From JACMLD01 sp038207265 (GTDB lineage Bacteria > Bacteroidota > Bacteroidia > Chitinophagales > Chitinophagaceae), in assembly GCA_038207265.1 (NCBI GenBank), contig JBBQZZ010000012.1, forward strand, positions 62,001-126,000: a DNA stretch of 64,000 bases, read 5' to 3'. A program made the position numbers and the translations under genes. The notes under the pieces are model-generated. The model saw nothing but the letters and a program-made list of their open reading frames with translations, made no database searches and was not told the DNA's origin. How positions within the stretch are numbered: the stretch's first letter is position 1; every line of letters begins with the position of its first letter. Below, one piece after another: positions 43,815 to 52,973 of this stretch.

Positions 43815-45392
43815 ATGAGTACATATCCAAGTATATTCAACGATGTAATAGGACCGGTAATGCGGGGTCCATCCAGTTCTCATTGCGCGGCTTCGTTGCG
43901 CATAGCAAGATTGTGCAGGGATTTGATGGATGAAAATATTCGTGACATATTAATTGAATTTGATCCAAACGGTTCATTGGCCACCACCCATAAGAGCCAG
44001 GGCTCAGACATGGGTTTGTTTGGTGGATTCTTAGGCTGGGAAGCATTTGATGAAAGATTGCCTGCATCAGATAAACATATCGTCACAGCGGGAATAAATG
44101 TAAACATTAATATCTGCGATATTCAGGCGACGCATCCGAATACTTATAAAATTACACTGTCAAATAACAGCGAAACCAGGAACTTAACAGCCATCTCTAC
44201 CGGAGGGGGTATGATTGAAGTGATAGCAATTGATGGTGCAGCTGTTTCAATGGCTGGTGACTATTTTGAAACGCTTATCTATTGCAATAATCCCGAAGCG
44301 ATCATTCCATTTATTAAAACCGTGATTGCATTTGATGAGATACAAATCCGCCAGGGCTTTCATTCATTTATAGAAATCAAGTCCCAGGCATTTCCAGGAG
44401 ATATTATATGTAAAGAGCTGCTGGCGATGGAAGGGGTTACCGCTATTAAGTTTCTAAAACCAGTACTTCCTGTTTTAGCGAGGAAAAATATGCAGGTGCC
44501 GTTTATTACCTGCAACCAAATGATGGAGTATAACAAAGGCAAAAATAAAATGCTTTGGCAACTCGCAGTCGATTATGAATGTGCACGTGGAAATATTTCG
44601 GGCGATGAGGTATTTGAAAAAATGCGAAGCATTGTTCAGATTATGGGAAATGCGATTCAAACCGGGTTAAAAGGAACACACTATACCGACCGTATCCTGG
44701 GAAGTCAATCTGTTCAGTTTAAGGAAAAAATGGATGCTGATAAATTAATAGGGGGAGATGCCAATAACCGCATCATCATGTATGTGTCTGCGATGATGGA
44801 AGTTAAAAGTTCGATGGGTGTGATTGTAGCCGCTCCTACTGCAGGATCCTGCGGAGCTTTACCAGGCGCTTTGTTCGGCACGGCTCATTCTTTGCAACTA
44901 GAGGAAGATGAGATTGTGAAAGCAATGTTATCTGCGGGATTGATTGGAGTGTTTATTGCAGCGCATGCCACATTTGCTGCGGAAGTGGGGGGATGCATGG
45001 CTGAAACGGGATCCGGAGGGGGAATGGCTGCCGCTGCTATCGTAGAAATGAAATCCGGAACAATGGAGCAATCAATTGCTGCTGCGTCACTCGCGTTACA
45101 AAATTCATTGGGTATTATTTGCGATCCGATCGGCAATCGGGTAGAAGCGCCCTGTTTGGGAAGAAACGTAATGGCCGCCACCAACGCAGTTTCCTGCGCC
45201 AATATGGCCCTGTCCAATTATGAGCAACTCATACCACTCGATGAAGTGATAGAAACAATGAAAGCAGTTGGAGATCAGATTCATCATACATTGCGTTGTA
45301 CCAACCTGGGAGGGCTTTCCATTACAAACACGGCAAAGAAAATTGAAGCCATGCTGGAAGAAAAGCAACCTGTTTTTTTTAAAAGTTGCTGA
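43815..45392 (+). CDS. sdaA: L-serine ammonia-lyase, iron-sulfur type
   Basis: A 525-aa one-chain serine dehydratase that turns L-serine into pyruvate and ammonia using a [4Fe-4S] cluster. The N-terminal beta-type domain has VIGPVMRGPSSSHCAASLRI. The C-terminal alpha-type domain has AAPTAGSCGALPGALFG, GGCMAETGSGGGMAAAAIVE and CDPIGNRVEAPCLGRN, with cysteines for the cluster. The usual SSHT reads SSHC here. It is a monocistronic-looking gene between the propeller protein and the esterase. Confidence 0.9.
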   Translation: MSTYPSIFNDVIGPVMRGPSSSHCAASLRIARLCRDLMDENIRDILIEFDPNGSLATTHKSQGSDMGLFGGFLGWEAFDERLPASDKHIVTAGINVNINICDIQATHPNTYKITLSNNSETRNLTAISTGGGMIEVIAIDGAAVSMAGDYFETLIYCNNPEAIIPFIKTVIAFDEIQIRQGFHSFIEIKSQAFPGDIICKELLAMEGVTAIKFLKPVLPVLARKNMQVPFITCNQMMEYNKGKNKMLWQLAVDYECARGNISGDEVFEKMRSIVQIMGNAIQTGLKGTHYTDRILGSQSVQFKEKMDADKLIGGDANNRIIMYVSAMMEVKSSMGVIVAAPTAGSCGALPGALFGTAHSLQLEEDEIVKAMLSAGLIGVFIAAHATFAAEVGGCMAETGSGGGMAAAAIVEMKSGTMEQSIAAASLALQNSLGIICDPIGNRVEAPCLGRNVMAATNAVSCANMALSNYEQLIPLDEVIETMKAVGDQIHHTLRCTNLGGLSITNTAKKIEAMLEEKQPVFFKSC

Positions 45393-45456
45393 TGGCTGAT
45401 TTGTTTTTTATACACTTTTCAGTCTATTAATTTCGTTATTTGGGTAAACAACAGCC

Positions 45457-46308
45457 ATGAGGATTTTAAGCACTCTTTTACTGGGCGTATTGTTTTTTTT
45501 ATCCTGTAAAAAAACAGGAAACAGTAATGATGGCAACCCACCCTCGAAAGCACTTATAGATGTCAGTTATGGATCCGATGCGAAACAGAAGATGGACGTT
45601 TACCTTCCTGCCAATCGTTCATTAAGCTCTACGAAGCTCATGTTCCTCATTCATGGCGGAGGCTGGACGGAGGGAGATAAGGCAGATTTTACAGCTTCGG
45701 TTAGAAACATGCAGTTGCGGTTTCCGGATTATGCATTTGTAAATATCAATTACAGGTTGGTATCAAATAATCAAAACCTTTTTCCAACACAGGAAAATGA
45801 TGTAAAAGCCGCAGTGGAATTTGTATTGTCAAAAAAATCTGAATACCTGATTTCAAATAACTGGGTTTATATTGGTGCCAGTGCAGGTGCACAACTTGCA
45901 TTGTTGCTGGCATATAAGCATGCAGATATTATTGAACCAAAAGCAGTTGTTTCTTTTTTCGGGCCTACTGATTTGGTTCAATTGTATAATAATCCGCCCA
46001 GCCCGCTTATCCCATTGCTCCTGTTATCTGTTACGGGTGCTATTCCAACTTCGAATCCTGCTATATATAACCAATCGAGCCCGGTTAATTTTGTTACTGC
46101 ACAATCCTGTCCGGCTATCTTATTGCAGGGCGGACAGGATCCATTGGTTCCCGCCGCGCAGGCAACATTAATGACAGCAAGATTAGATTCGGCAGGTGTG
46201 CCCAATCAATATGTGTTTTATCCAACTGAGGGACATGGATGGACCGGCGCTAACCTGATTGATTCGTTTGATAAAATAGAAGCTTTTATCAGGCTTCATG
46301 TGAATTGA
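45457..46308 (+). CDS. Alpha/beta hydrolase, secreted lipoprotein esterase
   Basis: A 283-aa carboxylesterase-like protein with a lipoprotein signal (LLLGVLFFLSCKKTGNS). The oxyanion motif FLIHGGGWTEGDKADF, nucleophile elbow YIGASAGAQLALLLA, acidic residue in GGQDPLVPAAQ and His in EGHGWTG are all present. It resembles the BD-FAE bifunctional feruloyl/acetyl xylan esterase family of Bacteroidota, so plant-polymer deacetylation is plausible but not shown. It lies 64 bp after sdaA. Confidence 0.85.
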   Translation: MRILSTLLLGVLFFLSCKKTGNSNDGNPPSKALIDVSYGSDAKQKMDVYLPANRSLSSTKLMFLIHGGGWTEGDKADFTASVRNMQLRFPDYAFVNINYRLVSNNQNLFPTQENDVKAAVEFVLSKKSEYLISNNWVYIGASAGAQLALLLAYKHADIIEPKAVVSFFGPTDLVQLYNNPPSPLIPLLLLSVTGAIPTSNPAIYNQSSPVNFVTAQSCPAILLQGGQDPLVPAAQATLMTARLDSAGVPNQYVFYPTEGHGWTGANLIDSFDKIEAFIRLHVN

Positions 46309-46358
46309 TATAACCGAACTGCTCAGTCTTCCTTCCCGCTTTTTTTGTTACTTTGACA

Positions 46359-47615
46359 ATGGCAGTACCGTTAGCAGAAAGACTACGTCCCTCATCACTG
46401 GGTGAATTGCAAGGACAGGAACATCTCACTGGCAAAGGCAGTATATTAAGAACCGCTGTTGAACACGGTAAGGTCCCTTCCATGATACTATGGGGTCCGC
46501 CAGGTGTAGGAAAAACTACCATTGCCAATATAATTGCCAATAGTCTTCAGGTACCGTTCTATACGTTGAGTGCCATCAGCAGTGGTGTAAAAGAAATTAG
46601 AGAGATAATTGAAGAAGCTAAATCAAAAGAAGGCGCTGTACTTTTTATTGACGAAATACACCGGTTTAATAAAGGACAACAGGATGCATTACTGGGCGCC
46701 GTGGAAAAAGGAATAATAACATTAATTGGAGCTACCACCGAGAACCCATCTTTTGAAGTAAATGCCGCGTTACTCAGCAGGTGCCAGGTTTATATTTTGA
46801 AACCCCTGGATGAAAAGCAATTGATTCAATTGCTTCATCATGCAATTGAAAAAGATATATTGCTGCGGAAGAAAAAAATTGAACTGATAGAAACAGAAGC
46901 CATCATCAATATTTCTGGTGGTGATGCAAGAAAGCTACTGAATTTACTGGAGCTGGTAGTGGAGTCAGCAGGTGACCAGGTAAAAATTACTGATGACCTG
47001 GTGATGCAGGTAGCGCAAAAAAGAATAGCGTTATATGATAAGAAAGGTGAGCAGCATTATGATATTATTTCCGCTTTTATCAAATCAATCAGGGGAAGCG
47101 ATCCCAATGCGGCTGTATATTGGATGGCCAGAATGATAGAGGGTGGGGAAGATGTAAAATTTATTGCACGACGGCTGGTTATATTGGCCAGTGAAGACAT
47201 TGGCAATGCCAATCCAACGGCAATTGTGCTTGCGAATGCATGTTTTGATGCAGTTAATAAAATAGGTTATCCGGAATCAAATATCATCCTGTCTCAATGT
47301 GCTACTTACCTGGCGTCTTCACCTAAGAGCAATGCGGCCGTTGCTGCAATTAGCGAAGCCATGGCTGCAGTAAAACAATATGGTGATTTACCCGTGCCAC
47401 TTCATATTCGTAATGCGCCTACCAAATTGATGAAAAACCTGGACTACGGAAAAGGGTATCAGTATTCTCATGCTTATGAAAATAATTTTTCCAACCAGGA
47501 ATATTTACCGGATAAAATTTCAGGTACCACATTTTATCATCCCGGAAAAAACACACGTGAGGAGGAGCTGAGAAAATTTTTACATAATCTCTGGAAAGAA
47601 AAGTATGGCTATTGA
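46359..47615 (+). CDS. rarA: Replication-associated recombination protein A (RarA/MgsA)
   Basis: A 418-aa AAA+ ATPase that acts at stalled replication forks. I start at the ATG at 46359 (MAVPLAERLRPSSLGELQGQ) instead of a TTG two codons upstream. Walker A is LWGPPGVGKTTIAN, Walker B is VLFIDEIHRFNKGQQDALLG, sensor 1 is IGATTENPSFEVNAALLSR, and the C-terminal tetramerisation domain starts near residue 240 (SAFIKSIRGSDPNAAVYWMA). The stop overlaps the convergent PhyH gene by 7 bp. The -7-like sequence TTACTTTG sits immediately before the start codon, so the message may be leaderless. Confidence 0.92.
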   Translation: MAVPLAERLRPSSLGELQGQEHLTGKGSILRTAVEHGKVPSMILWGPPGVGKTTIANIIANSLQVPFYTLSAISSGVKEIREIIEEAKSKEGAVLFIDEIHRFNKGQQDALLGAVEKGIITLIGATTENPSFEVNAALLSRCQVYILKPLDEKQLIQLLHHAIEKDILLRKKKIELIETEAIINISGGDARKLLNLLELVVESAGDQVKITDDLVMQVAQKRIALYDKKGEQHYDIISAFIKSIRGSDPNAAVYWMARMIEGGEDVKFIARRLVILASEDIGNANPTAIVLANACFDAVNKIGYPESNIILSQCATYLASSPKSNAAVAAISEAMAAVKQYGDLPVPLHIRNAPTKLMKNLDYGKGYQYSHAYENNFSNQEYLPDKISGTTFYHPGKNTREEELRKFLHNLWKEKYGY

Positions 47616-48502
47616 GGAATAATACTGGTTTCATCAAATAGCAAAGGAAAAAATTGTCCGTCCATCTTGATGCCTTTTTTTATAATGGGTACACCTGCCA
47701 GCAATGCATCATTGCTATCTGATACAACTCCATCTTCAAAAACGTTTATAACAAAAGCGCGGCGCGGACGGTTACTTTTATTTTCTCCCGAGCCGTGTAA
47801 AGTAAGTGGGTGATGAAAGATCGCTTCTCCTGCTTTTACTTCTGCATATACCGGTTTGAATTGTTTTTTTTGTTCTTCCGTGAGATAATTCATGATGCTC
47901 AAAAAGTCCCCGGCCAGGTTTGGTTTATCCAATAACCCCCACCGGTGACTGCCCGGTACATATTGTACACAACCATTTTCAATGTTTGCATCATCCAGTC
48001 CACACCAGCAGGATAGATGTGCCATTGGTAATGTGCGGGTCCAATATGAATAATCCTGGTGCCACGCTACAACGCCGCCTCTCTTTGCGGGTTTATAAAA
48101 CAATTGATCATGCCAGAAACGAACTGGTTTTTTGCCCAGTAGCTGGCTTGCTGCAATTACAAAACGAGGATTCCATAATACATCATGAAAACCATTTGTA
48201 ATTCTCCAGGCACCCAATGCATGAAATAAAACAGTTTGCGGATCAGTAGATTCATTGCTGTGAAACTCATAAAATAATGAATGACCCGGATGATGAATAT
48301 CGGAAAGTTGAGACAATTCATTTCTCAGTGTTTCCAATTGAATTTCGTCCAGCATTTTTATGCCGGGCAGGTAGCCATTCTCATTGAAGAATTCAACCTG
48401 CTGTTTTGATAACAGGTATTGTTTCCATTCAGAAGCAGCGGATGGCCATTTAAATAGTTTGCCAGCCAGGTGATGAACTTTGCTGAGGTCATTAAAATTC
48501 AT
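47609..48502 (-). CDS. Phytanoyl-CoA dioxygenase family protein
   Basis: A 297-aa Fe(II)/2-oxoglutarate dioxygenase of the PhyH family. The first metal ligands are in GGVVAWHQDYSYWTRTL (HxD) and the distal His in IFHHPLTLHGSGENKSNRPR, followed by the 2-oxoglutarate-binding Arg. The hydroxylated substrate is unknown. It converges with rarA, overlapping by 7 bp, and is divergent from the M28 peptidase. Confidence 0.88.
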   Translation of the reverse strand: MNFNDLSKVHHLAGKLFKWPSAASEWKQYLLSKQQVEFFNENGYLPGIKMLDEIQLETLRNELSQLSDIHHPGHSLFYEFHSNESTDPQTVLFHALGAWRITNGFHDVLWNPRFVIAASQLLGKKPVRFWHDQLFYKPAKRGGVVAWHQDYSYWTRTLPMAHLSCWCGLDDANIENGCVQYVPGSHRWGLLDKPNLAGDFLSIMNYLTEEQKKQFKPVYAEVKAGEAIFHHPLTLHGSGENKSNRPRRAFVINVFEDGVVSDSNDALLAGVPIIKKGIKMDGQFFPLLFDETSIIPQ

Positions 48503-48590
48503 ATCACAACTATTTCTTTAAAATTAGCGTTTTTTCAAGGCAATGGATATAGTTTGCTTTAATTTTAATTTTCCAAAACGATTAATTGAT

Positions 48591-49940
48591 ATGAGAAAAT
48601 TATTATGCTGTTTACTATGTATACTTGTTTGTGGGTTTGCCTTTTCACAAATTATCATCGATAAAGATCCGGTGATAGATAAAATGGTTCATGATGTTTC
48701 AACAGATTCCCTTCAAAGTTATATAAATACACTTGTTGCATTTGGAACCAGGAATACTTTAAGTACACAGTCAGACAACAAACGTGGTATAGGAGCTGCC
48801 AGGCTATGGGTATTGAGCAAGTTTACTGAATTTGCAAAGCAATCCGGAGGCAGGCTTACTGCAATCATTGATACAACTACATTGCAGGCCGATGGGAAGC
48901 GTGTAGATGGTTCATTGCTATTGGGCAATGTAGTTGCTACTTTAAAAGGTACAGATGCAGGTGATGACCGGATATTTCTTATTAGCGGACATCTTGATAA
49001 TATGCGCAGCAATGTAATGGACAGAACAGGTGATGCACCAGGTGCCAACGACGATGGAAGTGGAACTGCGGCAGTTATTGAATGTGCCAGGATCATGAGT
49101 AAAAGCGCATTTCCTGCAACAATTATATTTGTTGCAGTAAGCGGAGAAGAACAAGGATTGTTGGGTGCTAATTTTATGGCAGAAAAAGCCAAAAAAGAAA
49201 ATTGGAATATAGAAGCTGTGCTGAACAATGATATTATGGGAAGTAATAACAGCAGTGAAACGAATAACATTGATAATACAAAAATCAGGGTATTCAGCGA
49301 GGGGTTACCGGCATATGAGCTAGACAAGAATGCAGTTGCTATAAGACAACTGGGATTGGAAAATGATGGTAAAGCCCGGCAACTTGCACGTTATGTAAAA
49401 GAAATAGGTGAGCGGTATGTTGACAACCTGCAGGTAGTGATGGTATACCGCAATGATCGCTTCCTGCGTGGAGGTGATCATCTTCCTTATGTACAAAGAG
49501 GCTTTGCAGCGGTTCGCATTACGGAAATGAATGAAAATTATTATCACCAGCACCAGGACGTAAGAAAAGAAAATGGAATACAGTACGGTGATCTTTCCGG
49601 GTTTATGGATTTTGAATACCTCAGAAAAAATACCTGTTTGAATCTTGCCAATCTTGCTAACCTCGCAAAATCACCGCCTATGCCGCAAGAAGTAAAAGTA
49701 GATGTGAAGAAACTAACCAACTATAGCCTTCTCTCCTGGAAAGCACCCAGGAGTGGCAAGGTAAAGGGATATTATGTATTGATGCGGGAAACAACCAGTG
49801 CATTTTGGCAAAAGAAAATCTTTACTACACAAGCTGAAATAAGTTTGCCTTATTCAAAAGACAATTATTTTTTTGCTGTACAGTCAGTAAGTAACGATGG
49901 CAATGAAGGTTTGCCTGTAATTCCTTCAGTTGGCCGATAA
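48591..49940 (+). CDS. M28 family zinc metallopeptidase, secreted
   Basis: A 449-aa peptidase. The start at 48591 (MRKLLCCLLCILVCGFAFSQ) gives a clean signal peptide; the longer upstream frame does not. The di-zinc site shows the first ligands in ISGHLDNM, the bridging Asp in GANDDGSGTAAVIECARIM, the Glu pair in VAVSGEEQGLLGANFM, Asp in LNNDIMGS and a late His in NYYHQHQD. A fibronectin-like C-terminal domain follows (LLSWKAPRSGKVKGYYVLMR). Probably an aminopeptidase acting outside the cytoplasm. Confidence 0.88.
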   Translation: MRKLLCCLLCILVCGFAFSQIIIDKDPVIDKMVHDVSTDSLQSYINTLVAFGTRNTLSTQSDNKRGIGAARLWVLSKFTEFAKQSGGRLTAIIDTTTLQADGKRVDGSLLLGNVVATLKGTDAGDDRIFLISGHLDNMRSNVMDRTGDAPGANDDGSGTAAVIECARIMSKSAFPATIIFVAVSGEEQGLLGANFMAEKAKKENWNIEAVLNNDIMGSNNSSETNNIDNTKIRVFSEGLPAYELDKNAVAIRQLGLENDGKARQLARYVKEIGERYVDNLQVVMVYRNDRFLRGGDHLPYVQRGFAAVRITEMNENYYHQHQDVRKENGIQYGDLSGFMDFEYLRKNTCLNLANLANLAKSPPMPQEVKVDVKKLTNYSLLSWKAPRSGKVKGYYVLMRETTSAFWQKKIFTTQAEISLPYSKDNYFFAVQSVSNDGNEGLPVIPSVGR

Positions 49941-50038
49941 CATCGATACAATTGAATGGACAACCCCCCAGAGAGTGCGGGGTAAGCAGCAATATAATTT
50001 GAACAGTAAAAAATGCCGGGTGCATAATTCATACCAAC

Positions 50039-50482
50039 ATGATAAACTGGATGTGTAAAAAATTTGATGACTTATCTCCTGCTGAACTTTATTCTATTCT
50101 TCAATTGCGCAATGAAGTTTTTGTAGTTGAACAAAACTGCGTATACCAGGATGCGGACAATAAAGATCAGCACGCATTTCATTTAATGGGATGGCAGCAG
50201 GGAAAGCTGGTTGCCTATTCAAGATTGATACCGCCCGGTATCGCCTACAAAGAACAAAGCATAGGAAGAGTTATAACTTCAATTGTTGCAAGAAAATCTG
50301 GCTTTGGAAGAGCATTGATGCAGCAATCGGTTATTGAATGCAGGAAATTGTTTGGTCATAACATTATTCGTATTGGTGCACAGCTGTATTTAAAAAAGTT
50401 TTATGCATCATTGGGCTTTGTTCCCATTGGTGGAATTTATCTCGAAGATGGAATTGAACATATTGAAATGCTGCTTTCGTAA
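50039..50482 (+). CDS. elaA: GNAT acetyltransferase, ElaA family
   Basis: A 147-aa acetyltransferase of the ElaA family. It begins with the family pattern CKKFDDLSPAELYSILQLRN and VFVVEQNCVYQDADNKDQHA. The acetyl-CoA binding loop is near RVITSIVARKSGFGRALMQQ. The acceptor is unknown. It is a single gene between the M28 peptidase and the DUF6089 gene. Confidence 0.88.
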   Translation: MINWMCKKFDDLSPAELYSILQLRNEVFVVEQNCVYQDADNKDQHAFHLMGWQQGKLVAYSRLIPPGIAYKEQSIGRVITSIVARKSGFGRALMQQSVIECRKLFGHNIIRIGAQLYLKKFYASLGFVPIGGIYLEDGIEHIEMLLS

Positions 50483-50650
50483 TTGCACTTTAGTAATCTT
50501 ACTAGTTATTATCAGAAAACCCTTGCTTTAATATTTTTTTTCCAGGAGCACACACCACAACTATATTTTCATCGTTTCTAATTTGTAAGGGGAATTTTTA
50601 TTTTAGTACCCGAATCCAAATAACCATTCGAAAACTAAAATCTGGTATTC

Positions 50651-51613
50651 ATGAAAAAGTTTTTACACTTTCTGTGGGGAACGTGTGTAATAATGCTACT
50701 CTCCATTTTAATTCCGGCAAAAAGCATTGCTCAGTATGTGAGCGGACCGTCCTACGCGGAAATTGGGATTACTGCTGGTCCTTCAAACTTCCTGGGAGAT
50801 TTGGGAGGTCATCTTGGTAAAGGAACTCCGTTCTTAAAAGACAACAATTTTAATCTTACTAAATTGATGGTTGGTGCTCACCTGAGTTACTATGCAAAAG
50901 ATTGGTTGGGTTTCAGACTTGCTGTAAACATTGGTAAGATTGAAGGTGATGATGCTGTTATTAAAGGTAAAGGTGGATTGGAAGAAGCGCGTAGAAACCG
51001 TAACCTTAATTTCCAGTCAAAATTATATGAAGGAATTTTTGTAGCAGAAGTATTTCCCACCGTATTCCTGGAGGAAGATGCTTCTGATGTATATCATAAA
51101 TTAAGACCTTATGGTATTATTGGTGTTGGTGTATTTCATTTTAACCCGCAGGGTTATAATAACACTACCGGTCAGTGGGTTGACCTTCAACCATTGCATA
51201 CAGAGGGCGAGGGCTTTTTGCCAGACAGAAAAAACTATTCCCTGTGGCAGATGAATATACCAATGGGTGCCGGTATCAAATACTGGCTGAGCGACAACGT
51301 TAGTCTCGCCCTTGAAGTAATACATCGCAAAACATTTACTGATTACATTGACGACGTAAGTACAAATTATGTTGATCCCCAGGTATTCTATAATAATTTT
51401 GCTACACCCGGCCAGGCTGCATTGGCTGCACATATGGCAGATAAAAGCAATGGTGGATTGGGCGGCGATCCTAATTATGGTATTGGTAAAAAACGCGGTG
51501 ATCCCAAACAAAATGATGCCTATTATTCATTTGGCTTCAAATTAGGATTCCGATTAAACGGCGGCGACAGAAGTTTAAGAAACTCTACCCGTTGCCCGAT
51601 TATCCGTTTCTAA
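50651..51613 (+). CDS. DUF6089 outer-membrane protein
   Basis: A 320-aa protein with a signal peptide (LHFLWGTCVIMLLSILIPAK) and the DUF6089 pattern of an outer-membrane beta-barrel (YAEIGITAGPSNFLGDLGGH, LMVGAHLSYYAKDWLGFRLA, IPMGAGIKYWLSDNVSLALE, DAYYSFGFKLGFRL). Members are conserved in Bacteroidota and several sit near T9SS genes, though their function is not settled. The T9SS-like gene follows after 70 bp. Confidence 0.8.
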   Translation: MKKFLHFLWGTCVIMLLSILIPAKSIAQYVSGPSYAEIGITAGPSNFLGDLGGHLGKGTPFLKDNNFNLTKLMVGAHLSYYAKDWLGFRLAVNIGKIEGDDAVIKGKGGLEEARRNRNLNFQSKLYEGIFVAEVFPTVFLEEDASDVYHKLRPYGIIGVGVFHFNPQGYNNTTGQWVDLQPLHTEGEGFLPDRKNYSLWQMNIPMGAGIKYWLSDNVSLALEVIHRKTFTDYIDDVSTNYVDPQVFYNNFATPGQAALAAHMADKSNGGLGGDPNYGIGKKRGDPKQNDAYYSFGFKLGFRLNGGDRSLRNSTRCPIIRF

Positions 51614-51683
51614 GATATTCCTGTAAAGAAGTTGGTTGTTGTTAGATCCGTACCCTTTTTTTAACATGTAAACGCATGTACTT

Positions 51684-52088
51684 ATGAAAACAATTGTACT
51701 TAAGTCGGGGCAAGTCATGCACTCAATGTTATGCTGCCTCCTGCCTTTGATTCTTATTGTTTTGTTGTACATACCGGTTAAAGCAGGTACGGTTTCAGTG
51801 AATCTTAACAGAGATACTATTCTAATCAACAAAGCACATACAAGCAAAAAATATAAAATCAAACTTTATCCTGGTATTACCAACGAGGTAGTATTCTTCA
51901 CTGCCAGCGGTGAAACCGGAAAAGTGTATCAATTGTTTTTATTTGACCTGGATGGCACACTGGTAAAACAAACCCAGATACGCAATAAACAAACTACCAT
52001 GCTGGCCAATTTTAATAAGGGCAATTATATGTTTGAAGTATTCAGCGACGACGAGCGTATTGAAAATGGTACGCTGGTAGTCCGTTAA
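51684..52088 (+). CDS. Small secreted protein resembling a T9SS sorting domain
   Basis: A 134-aa protein with a signal peptide (LPLILIVLLYIPVKAG) followed by one beta-sandwich domain (KIKLYPGITNEVVFFTASGE, VYQLFLFDLDGTLVKQTQIR, FNKGNYMFEVFSDDERIENG). This resembles the C-terminal sorting domain of type IX secretion cargo, here with nothing attached to it. It may be a stand-alone T9SS-related protein. The start could also be Met12 (51717). It is on the same strand as the DUF6089 gene. Confidence 0.62.
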   Translation: MKTIVLKSGQVMHSMLCCLLPLILIVLLYIPVKAGTVSVNLNRDTILINKAHTSKKYKIKLYPGITNEVVFFTASGETGKVYQLFLFDLDGTLVKQTQIRNKQTTMLANFNKGNYMFEVFSDDERIENGTLVVR

Positions 52089-52099
52089 TATATTAAAGA

Positions 52100-52335
52100 A
52101 GTTCTTTGTTTGCTATAACGATACCCAATAAGCGGCGGGGAAATTTTTAAAATCCTGATATCCGGTTTGAAAACCAAACCTGGTCCGTTCCCTATAGTTT
52201 TTGTACCCTTACTTTTAAAGATTTTATTAATCACTTCCCGCCACCGCTTATTGGAAAGACAAACTTAAAAATACTGATCCAATCCAGTATCCTCAATAGC
52301 CGGCGATGAGTAATTGCCGGCTATTTGTTTTATAG
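52100..52335 (+). ncRNA. Candidate structured RNA (6S-like), with terminator
   Basis: CCAATAAGCGG (52126-52136) pairs with CCGCTTATTGG (52243-52253), and flanking GTTTG/CAAAC pairs extend the stem. Inside, GGTTTG-AAAAC-CAAACC forms a short terminal hairpin, leaving a large internal bubble. A strong intrinsic terminator follows at 52295-52325. The rod with central bubble recalls 6S RNA of Bacteroidota, but I cannot confirm the family by memory. An alternative is a 3' structure of the upstream gene. Confidence 0.45.
52295..52330 (+). terminator. Intrinsic terminator
   Basis: AATAGCCGGC (52295-52304) and GCCGGCTATT (52316-52325) form a 10-bp stem, followed by TGTTTT. It ends transcripts of the 51.7-kb gene and the candidate RNA. 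Confidence 0.75.
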
Positions 52336-52401
52336 GTCTTACGTCTTCCAATAAACGATAATGAATGAGGGCAAGAGTCTTTGACGAATGCGTACACTAA
52401 A

Positions 52402-52421
52402 ATCCTCAGACGAGGATACAG
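52402..52421 (-). terminator. Short terminator-like hairpin after the deoxyribonucleotidase gene
   Basis: ATCCTC (52402-52407) and GAGGAT (52412-52417) form a six-pair stem with a four-base loop. On the minus strand it is followed by TTTTAG. It lies 25 bp beyond the stop of the 52443-52970 gene. The T tract is short, so it is weak. Confidence 0.35.
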
Positions 52422-52442
52422 TTGAATCCGACCGAACTATCC

Positions 52443-52970
52443 TTATAGAAATATTTCACCCGCGTGTTTCCAGTTATTGATCCGCTCGTAATTATTTTCA
52501 TTCAGGTTATGCGGTGCACTGAACATATACGCCTTCCCTTTAAAATATTGCAAGTGACGTGTGTGATCATCAATCATAAAATCTGCCTGGATCATTTTCT
52601 TATCTCCGCAAAGAACCAATTGTTGCCAGGTAAAAAATGGATAGTTATCTGCCAGCCAATAAAATTTGTCGGTGAGTGAGTTGGGAAATTCGGTAGCAGC
52701 AGATACAATATAGATCTCGTATTTATTATTCATTTGTTTCAGTATTTCAATACTGTCGTCCATCACAGGTAAATAACGGAAAAACCCTGGTTCAAATAAT
52801 TTTTGTCGCACCGCTGCCTGGTTCTCAGGTGCAAACCCCTTTACCAGTGACCCTCCTTCAAGCATTTTATGATAATCAATATCTCCACCATAAGTTTCTT
52901 TGTACCATTGAACCATTCCGCCTGTTGTATCTGCAATTACTTCATCCATATCAACCAAAATTCTTTTCAT
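52443..52970 (-). CDS. 5'(3')-deoxyribonucleotidase
   Basis: A 175-aa HAD-fold nucleotidase of the NT5C type, which dephosphorylates deoxynucleoside monophosphates. The nucleophile motif ILVDMDEVIADTTGGMVQWY is at the N-terminus (family usually DMDGVLAD; here Glu replaces Gly), motif II includes IYIVSAATEFPN, and the late acidic motif is MIDDHTRHLQYF. It is 3 bp downstream of uvrA, so the two are co-transcribed. Confidence 0.87.
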   Translation of the reverse strand: MKRILVDMDEVIADTTGGMVQWYKETYGGDIDYHKMLEGGSLVKGFAPENQAAVRQKLFEPGFFRYLPVMDDSIEILKQMNNKYEIYIVSAATEFPNSLTDKFYWLADNYPFFTWQQLVLCGDKKMIQADFMIDDHTRHLQYFKGKAYMFSAPHNLNENNYERINNWKHAGEIFL

Positions 52971-52973
52971 GGT

